A stretch of DNA of 64,000 nucleotides from Sphaerisporangium flaviroseum (GTDB lineage Bacteria > Actinomycetota > Actinomycetes > Streptosporangiales > Streptosporangiaceae), in NCBI RefSeq assembly GCF_039537005.1, contig NZ_BAAAZR010000009.1, forward strand, positions 1 to 64,000, read 5' to 3'. A program made the translations under genes and the position numbers. This document shows, in pieces, positions 59,677 through 64,000 of the stretch (positions within the stretch are counted from its first letter, which is position 1; every line of letters begins with the position of its first letter). Under the pieces are notes generated by a model, which made no database searches, was not told where the DNA came from, and worked only from the letters and a program-made list of their open reading frames with translations.

Positions 59677-60555
59677 CTAGAAAGCGACCTTGATGTAGAC
59701 GGGCCTGTGGTCGGAGAGCGGGGTGAGCGGGGGAAGGTGGCATCGCCACGTGCTGCCTTTGGGGACGAACAGGTAGTCGAGCTTCTTCCGTCCTGAGCCG
59801 TCGCTGTGGGTCCACTGCCCGGTACGGCCGGTCCCGCGCTGGTCGCACTCCCCGTAGGCCTGGTAGGCGGGCACGATGGCACGACGGCCCGCGGCGCTGC
59901 CGGAGTCGCTGTCCGGTGGCGAGACGTTGAGGTCACCGCCGAAGACGGTCCGGTAACCGGGTTCGACGGCGTGGGCCATCAGTTGCCGGATCTGCCGGGT
60001 CCGGTACGGGGCGCCCGGTTGCCGATCGTCGTAACCCTCTCCGCTGGACATGTGGGTGCCGCAGGCCCGCACCCGCTTGGCGGGGATCGTGGCGCAGAGC
60101 ACGGCCCGCTTCACGTACCACGGCGGCGAGGCCAGCAGGTGGGTACGGAAGGTGACCGAGTCGGAGGCGACCGCGATGGCGATGCTCTGCGCGCCTCGCG
60201 AGCGGCCGGAGCGATCGGGCTGGCAGGCGTACGGGGCGCCGGTGCTGGAGAGCAGGCCCCATGACCGGATGCTCCACCTGCGGCCGGTCCGCTGCTCCAG
60301 CGAGTGCTCCAGCGCACTGTCGGCCCCGGTGCAGAACTCCTGTAAGAAGATCACATCGGGTTTGATCGGCTGGTTGAGGGCGTACTGCCCGATGGTCCAC
60401 GCCAGTTGCTCGGCGCCGGCACGGTAGAGACCGCAGCGGGGATTCGTGCCCGTGCAGACGTTCCATGTCATCACGGACAGCTCTGTCCGTACCTCCGAGG
60501 AGGGAGCCGCGACAAGGAGGGCGGCGAGTGCCGCGAGCATCGTCCGTGCTTTCAT
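59677..60555 (-). CDS. Secreted endonuclease/exonuclease/phosphatase-fold protein
   Basis: About 292 residues. A signal peptide (MLAALAALLVAAPSSEV) is followed by the EEP fold marks SVMTWNV, DVIFLQEFC, ACGTHMSSG, VFGGDLNVSPPD, KKLDYLFVPKG and LSDHRPVYIKV. These supply the metal Glu, Asp/Asn and catalytic His of DNase I-like enzymes. Several Cys residues suggest disulfides outside the cell. ATG at 60555 and GTG at 60558 are both possible. It may be an extracellular nuclease or phosphodiesterase. Confidence 0.87.
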   Translation of the reverse strand: MKARTMLAALAALLVAAPSSEVRTELSVMTWNVCTGTNPRCGLYRAGAEQLAWTIGQYALNQPIKPDVIFLQEFCTGADSALEHSLEQRTGRRWSIRSWGLLSSTGAPYACQPDRSGRSRGAQSIAIAVASDSVTFRTHLLASPPWYVKRAVLCATIPAKRVRACGTHMSSGEGYDDRQPGAPYRTRQIRQLMAHAVEPGYRTVFGGDLNVSPPDSDSGSAAGRRAIVPAYQAYGECDQRGTGRTGQWTHSDGSGRKKLDYLFVPKGSTWRCHLPPLTPLSDHRPVYIKVAF

Positions 60556-60860
60556 CACCCGCCATACAACCAGAAGCGTCGCCGGACGAGGGCTCCAGCA
60601 CGCGACCTTCTTGGCGCGATCGGATGCCTCGCAGAGACGCTGGAAGTTTCACGGGGACGCGCTGCCGCCCGTGGCTGGACCTGGGGGGTCGGAAATGGCT
60701 TACCGCACGCGTTGCGCCCGGCCGCCTGCGAACCTACGGTGACCCCACTCCAGGCGGAACCGGTTCGCGATCTACTCGAAACGCCGTCGAAGCGCTTCGA
60801 CAGTCGATTCGACAGACGTGGCTCCGGCCGCCGGCAGGACAACATCGGGAGAGGGAGATC
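60556..60860. other. Divergent gap between nuclease and GH12 genes
   Basis: These 305 bases hold no gene that I can support. The right part contains a 16-bp perfect palindrome, described separately. Nothing else stands out. Confidence 0.6.
60786..60801. promoter_or_regulatory. 16-bp palindrome upstream of GH12 gene (LacI/CebR-like operator candidate)
   Basis: GTCGAAGCGCTTCGAC is a perfect palindrome 59 bases before the GH12 start. The AGCGCT core and placement recall CebR sites (GAGCGCTC core) of streptomycete cellulase genes. No LacI-type regulator is in the window. Confidence 0.5.
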
Positions 60861-61553
60861 ATGCTCAGGACGTTACGTCTGCTCGTTCCGGCATCCATGC
60901 TCGTGGTCCTCGTCGGGCTGCTCGCCAACCCGGCCCAGGCTGCCACCTGGTCGTCGTCGGCCCAGTGGGGCACCTGGACCAACGGCGGTTACACCCTCTA
61001 CAACAACATCTGGGGCGGTGGTGCGGGCCCGCAGACGATCTGGGCCAACTCCTACAGCAACTGGGGTGTCTGGGCGAACCATCCCAACACCGGTGGCGTG
61101 AAGTCCTACCCCAACGCCACAAGGAACGTCAACCGGCGGATCAGCGCGCTGGGCAGCGTGCGCAGCAGCTTCAACGTCTCGGTGCCGAACGGCGGCGCGT
61201 ACGCGACGGCGTACGACATCTGGTGCGACGGGCACACCTACGAGATCATGCTGTGGATGAACAAGTACGGCCCGGTGGGCCCGCTCGGGTCACGGCAGAC
61301 GAGCACGTCGGCCGGCGGCCACTCCTGGGACGTCTACCGCGGCTCCAACGGCTCCAACCAGGTGTTCTCGTTCATCCGGCAGGGCAACGCCAACTCCGGC
61401 ACCGTCGACATCAAGGCCATCCTTACCTGGCTCAGGACCAACAACTGGTTCGGTGACGTGACCCTGGGCGATGTGCAGTTCGGCTACGAGATCACCTCGT
61501 CCAGTGGCGGGATGGACTTCCGCACCAACAACTTCTCCGTGTCGGCGAGCTGA
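60861..61553 (+). CDS. Secreted GH12 endoglucanase/xyloglucanase
   Basis: A 230-residue secreted enzyme. The signal peptide ends ANPAQA before ATWSSSAQWG. The GH12 nucleophile lies in YEIMLWMNKYGPVGPLG and the acid/base Glu in FGYEITSSSGG. The mature length of about 203 is that of a single GH12 domain, and there is no cellulose-binding module. It cleaves beta-1,4-glucans with retention. The ATG at 60861 has GGGAG five bases upstream. A strong terminator follows. Confidence 0.93.
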   Translation: MLRTLRLLVPASMLVVLVGLLANPAQAATWSSSAQWGTWTNGGYTLYNNIWGGGAGPQTIWANSYSNWGVWANHPNTGGVKSYPNATRNVNRRISALGSVRSSFNVSVPNGGAYATAYDIWCDGHTYEIMLWMNKYGPVGPLGSRQTSTSAGGHSWDVYRGSNGSNQVFSFIRQGNANSGTVDIKAILTWLRTNNWFGDVTLGDVQFGYEITSSSGGMDFRTNNFSVSAS

Positions 61554-61569
61554 CCGCGGCCGGGCGCAC

Positions 61570-61600
61570 GCCCGGTGCCGAGAGCCTTCCGGCACCGGGC
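61570..61600 (+). terminator. Terminator after GH12 gene
   Basis: GCCCGGTGCCG (61570-61580), a nine-base loop, and its exact complement (61590-61600), starting 17 bases beyond the GH12 stop. Confidence 0.8.
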
Positions 61601-61658
61601 GCCGCGCCTCCAGCGGACCCGAGATCCTCACGTAGCCCTCGCTCATGGACAAGCGGCC

Positions 61659-61680
61659 TGCTACTCGTCGCCGAGTAGCA
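61659..61680. promoter_or_regulatory. 22-bp dyad upstream of the TetR-methyltransferase gene
   Basis: TGCTACTCG and its complement CGAGTAGCA flank TCGC. The 9-bp arms with a short centre have the size of a TetR-family operator. It is 153 bases before the GTG at 61833 and well past the GH12 terminator. Confidence 0.45.
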
Positions 61681-61832
61681 CCCGTGCAGCCTAAGGGAGG
61701 CCCACCACCGGGCCCGCGGACCGGGCTTGGCGGGTTGGCGTATCTCGTTGTCAGGGCCTCAGTCGATCCATTTTGGGCGTCAGCGGCATTGGATGGGGAC
61801 AATGGCATCGTCCACCGGAGAAAGGAAGCCTG

Positions 61833-63242
61833 GTGTCTGGCCGCAGATACGCCAACCAGACGGCCGAAGAGCGGCTCGCCGACCAGAAGCAGCGGCTCAT
61901 CACCGCCGCCTACGAGCTGTTCGGTGTCCTCGGGTACACCGACACCAGGGTCGTGGACATCTGCGCACGGGCGTCGGTGTCCTACCGCACGTTCTACGAA
62001 TGCTTCCCCGACCGCCAGCGTGGGCGGCTGGAACTGCTGAGACTGGTGTACGAAGGGTGCGCCGAGGAGGCGATCCGCACCGTCGAGGAGGCGGTGTCGC
62101 GCCTGCACGCGTATTCGCCGGACCGGACACGTCTGGCGGTCGACGCGTACGTCCTGTTCGTGACCGGTGACCCGCGGAGGGCCCGGGTCCTGTACCGGGA
62201 GGCGGCCACCGGCGGCGAGCACCTGCTCCCTTCCAGGGACCGGACCGCCGAGCGTCTCGCCGCGCTGCTCGGCGGGACCGACCACCCGCAGGGGCGCCTG
62301 GTCGCCAAGGGCGTCCTGGCCGCCTCGGAAGGCCTGCTGGCGAATTGGGCCCACACCGACACCTCCACGGACGACATCAGCGCGGCCGCCATGCACATCG
62401 CCGAGCGGGCGTTCGACGAGTCGGAGCAGGCGTTCAACGACGCCTCACGGTACCTCCGGTGGAAGCCGGCGTCCCAGGAGTCGTGCCGGCACATCGACAC
62501 CAGCGTGGCGTCGACCGCGCGCATGTACGACTATCTGCTCGGCGGTAAGGACAACTACGCCGTCGACCGGGCGGCGGTCCAGCGGCTGATCGAGTTGATG
62601 CCGGAGAGCCCGGACCTCGCCAAGGCGAACCGGGCGTTCATGCGCCGGGCCGTCGCGTTCGCCGCCGCGGCCGTCGGTCAATTCGTCGACCTCGGCACCG
62701 GGATCCCCACCTCACCGAATGTCGACGAGGTGGTCCGGCAGATGAATCCGGAAGTGGTCGTGGTGGGTATCGACAATGACCCGATTGTCCTGTCCCACGG
62801 CCGGGCCTTACGCAGCGGTGTGCAGATCATGTACGGCGACGTCCGGAAACCGCAGGAGGTGGTCCGCAGGCTCGCCAAGGTCATCGACTTCGGCAGGCCG
62901 GTGGCGTTGGTCGCGACGTCGCTGTTCAACTTCATTCCCGACGACCCGGTCGGCATCGTAGGAGAGTTCCGCGCCGTCATGGCGCCGGGCAGCATGCTGG
63001 TGATATCGCATGGCACCGACGAGGGGGCTCCGCCCGAGATGGTGGCCCGTTTCCGCGAGGTGTACGCCGACGCGGTGTCACCGGCGGTGTTCCGCGGCGT
63101 CGCGCAGATCGAGGGCATCTTCGATGGGTTCACCCTGGTAGAGCCTGGTCTGGTGGACGTCCAGCACTGGCGGCCCGACGGTGTCGCCGAGCGGCCACTG
63201 CCGATCCGCATGCTCGGCGGCATCGGCCACATCCCCCGCTAG
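61833..63242 (+). CDS. TetR-like DNA-binding domain fused to SAM-dependent methyltransferase
   Basis: A continuous 469-residue frame with two unlike halves. Residues about 5-185 look like a TetR regulator: LITAAYELFGVLGYTDTRV, ICARASVSYRTFYECF for the HTH, then a helical ligand-type domain. Residues about 205-469 match the actinobacterial S-adenosyl methyltransferase family PF04672: SVASTARMYDYLLGGKDNY, AKANRAFMRRAV, QFVDLGTGIPTSPNVDEV for the SAM site, and MYGDVRKPQEVV. The GTG at 61833 is chosen because AAAGGAAG lies six bases upstream and the TetR fold begins at once. The fusion is unusual. It could sense, methylate or autoregulate in response to a small molecule; the substrate is unknown. 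Confidence 0.85.
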   Translation: MSGRRYANQTAEERLADQKQRLITAAYELFGVLGYTDTRVVDICARASVSYRTFYECFPDRQRGRLELLRLVYEGCAEEAIRTVEEAVSRLHAYSPDRTRLAVDAYVLFVTGDPRRARVLYREAATGGEHLLPSRDRTAERLAALLGGTDHPQGRLVAKGVLAASEGLLANWAHTDTSTDDISAAAMHIAERAFDESEQAFNDASRYLRWKPASQESCRHIDTSVASTARMYDYLLGGKDNYAVDRAAVQRLIELMPESPDLAKANRAFMRRAVAFAAAAVGQFVDLGTGIPTSPNVDEVVRQMNPEVVVVGIDNDPIVLSHGRALRSGVQIMYGDVRKPQEVVRRLAKVIDFGRPVALVATSLFNFIPDDPVGIVGEFRAVMAPGSMLVISHGTDEGAPPEMVARFREVYADAVSPAVFRGVAQIEGIFDGFTLVEPGLVDVQHWRPDGVAERPLPIRMLGGIGHIPR

Positions 63243-63518
63243 GCTTCCTGGCGCAGGGTCGCGAGCCTGCCGGTGCCGGCGGGTAAGAAGAGGGCGGGAG
63301 GGCCGCGGCGGGTCGTCGAGCGGGGATCTGCCGGCCGCTCGTTCCGGGCGGGAGACGCCTCGGTGTGGACCTGGCCGCTGCCGAAGTTCGCCGATGCCAT
63401 CCGTTCGAATGCGGATGGTCTCAATCGACCGGGTGGAACCTGTGCTCTGTACTGCCGAACATATTCTGGTGGCTGAGTCGGGTTAATGGGACCGGGTTTG
63501 ATTGATGGTTCGGATTTC
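63243..63518. other. Gap between methyltransferase fusion and repeat-peptide genes
   Basis: 276 bases between convergent genes. A weak GCCGG/CCGGC stem lies near 63269. Short plus-strand frames here lack recognisable features and are not called. Confidence 0.4.
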
Positions 63519-63635
63519 TTAGTCCCAGGTGGTCCCCGCAGCGCGGGAGTAACCGTCCCAGGTGGTTCCCGCGGCGCGGGAGAAGCTGTCCCAGGTGGTT
63601 CCGGCGGAGCGCTTGGCGGCGGTGGTGTTCGTCAT
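63519..63635 (-). CDS. 38-residue repeat peptide (three AGTTWD units), candidate RiPP-like precursor
   Basis: A small gene on the minus strand, MTNTTAAKRS then three units: AGTTWDSFSRA, AGTTWDGYSRA, AGTTWD, stop. The unit is 11 codons (33 bases) and the protein sequence is better conserved than the DNA. The last codon before the TAA is the Asp of the third unit. The upstream sequence is purine-rich (GAGACGAGAAA) and A/T-rich, and a perfect dyad lies 26 bases before the ATG. There is no Cys and no signal peptide. A basic leader of about ten residues followed by repeated W-D cores resembles multi-core RiPP precursors, but no known family is recognised. The ATG could be further upstream in an open frame, but this start fits best. 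Confidence 0.55.
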   Translation of the reverse strand: MTNTTAAKRSAGTTWDSFSRAAGTTWDGYSRAAGTTWD

Positions 63636-63660
63636 TTTCTCGTCTCTTTCTCGTGGCTTC

Positions 63661-63682
63661 TTGTTTGTCCTTGCACAAACAA
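63661..63682. promoter_or_regulatory. Perfect dyad TTGTTTGT-CCTTGC-ACAAACAA upstream of the repeat peptide
   Basis: Eight-base arms around six bases, ending 26 bases from the ATG at 63635. It is A/T-rich in an otherwise G/C-rich region. It could be a repressor operator or an mRNA leader hairpin. Confidence 0.6.
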
Positions 63683-63987
63683 CTCTGCGGTTTCGGGGAC
63701 GCGTTATCCAGATGAATGGGCTGCAGCAAGTTGTCCCGCCCTGTCCACTTCCTGCCATCGCGGAAGATGCGCGAGGTCGGGCGCGGGGGGAGAGGTGGCG
63801 ATCGGGGGGAGCGCCTTGGTGGCGGGAAGGATCCCGGCCGGCCGGAGGAGGCTGGGAGGCTGGCGTCGACTCCGCGGCGGCCTGGGGGATCGGGGTGCTC
63901 GACGCTTGGATGATCACCGATGCCACCGGGTCTCATGCTGACGGCGATGGTCTCGATCGGCTGCGTCGTTCCGTCTGAGGAGGGGTG
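63683..63987. other. Gene-free region at right end
   Basis: About 305 bases between the dyad and the last start codon. No gene is supported; the open frames have no recognisable motifs. Confidence 0.4.
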
Positions 63988-64000
63988 ATGCGGACGTTCA
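63988..64000 (+). CDS. Start of a further gene, cut by the window edge
   Basis: An ATG at 63988 has a strong GAGGAGGGG site (63977-63985) two bases before it. Only four codons (M-R-T-F) are visible. It runs divergently from the repeat peptide, so it may encode a partner of that peptide. Confidence 0.4.

Noticed and set aside
63421..63987. Longer frames on both strands around the repeat-peptide gene (for example 63562-63978 plus, 63519-63926 minus)
   Set aside because: No domains, no good starts. Only the terminal 38 codons on the minus strand show repeat structure.

Overview
The window is high-GC DNA with strong G/C third-position bias, Shine-Dalgarno starts mixed with GTG and TTG starts, type I PKS and NRPS genes, a PknB-type kinase and a Tat-exported cholesterol oxidase. 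This fits a filamentous actinomycete, possibly a Streptosporangiales member; the genus is a guess. No rRNA, tRNA, IS element or CRISPR array was seen.

Left block (1-15831): the 3' end of a modular type I PKS (AT-KR-ACP-TE, methylmalonyl-type AT) enters from the left edge. It is followed without gaps by a class A flavin monooxygenase and by the beta and epsilon subunits of an acyl-CoA carboxylase that could supply methylmalonyl-CoA. A convergent operon holds a long acyl-CoA-dehydrogenase-like protein and two P450s. A divergent SDR, a giant LAL-type LuxR regulator and a small ABM monooxygenase complete what looks like the tailoring and regulatory arm of a polyketide cluster.

Middle block (16021-30446): an HxlR regulator is divergent from a DHA2 exporter plus a KAS III-like protein. 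Then come a PLP decarboxylase, a DapB-like dehydrogenase with an AhpD-like protein, a Tat-exported cholesterol oxidase, an NMT1-type ABC importer operon ending in an LVIVD beta-propeller gene, and an Ntn-hydrolase lipoprotein. Three near-identical LacI-type operators lie at the two ends of the ABC operon.

Second biosynthetic block (30447-54682): one tightly coupled unit of about 24 kb behind a visible TTGACG/TATATA promoter. Order: type II thioesterase fused to a degenerate phosphopantetheinyl-transferase-like domain; NRPS A-PCP-C-A-PCP; PKS KS-AT-KR-DH-ACP; MbtH protein; NRPS C-A-PCP-C-A-PCP; NRPS C-A-PCP-TE; MFS exporter. Pocket residues read by eye suggest Gly for NRPS2 module 1 and Ser for the last two modules. 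The second A domain of NRPS1 has a Lys2/aminoadipate-like signature. The PKS module should convert the second amino acid into a 4-amino-2-enoyl (vinylogous) unit. The final TE has Cys in place of Ser and Arg where the catalytic His normally lies. In-frame tandem repeats have expanded in several NRPS loops.

Right flank (54660-64000): an F420/LLM-type oxidoreductase, a Ser/Thr kinase, a PhyH dioxygenase, a lipoprotein glycosidase, a secreted nuclease/phosphatase-fold protein, a GH12 cellulase and a TetR-methyltransferase fusion. At the right end is a 38-residue peptide gene built from three AGTTWD repeats behind a perfect dyad. It is a candidate RiPP-like precursor and the best lead here for something undescribed.
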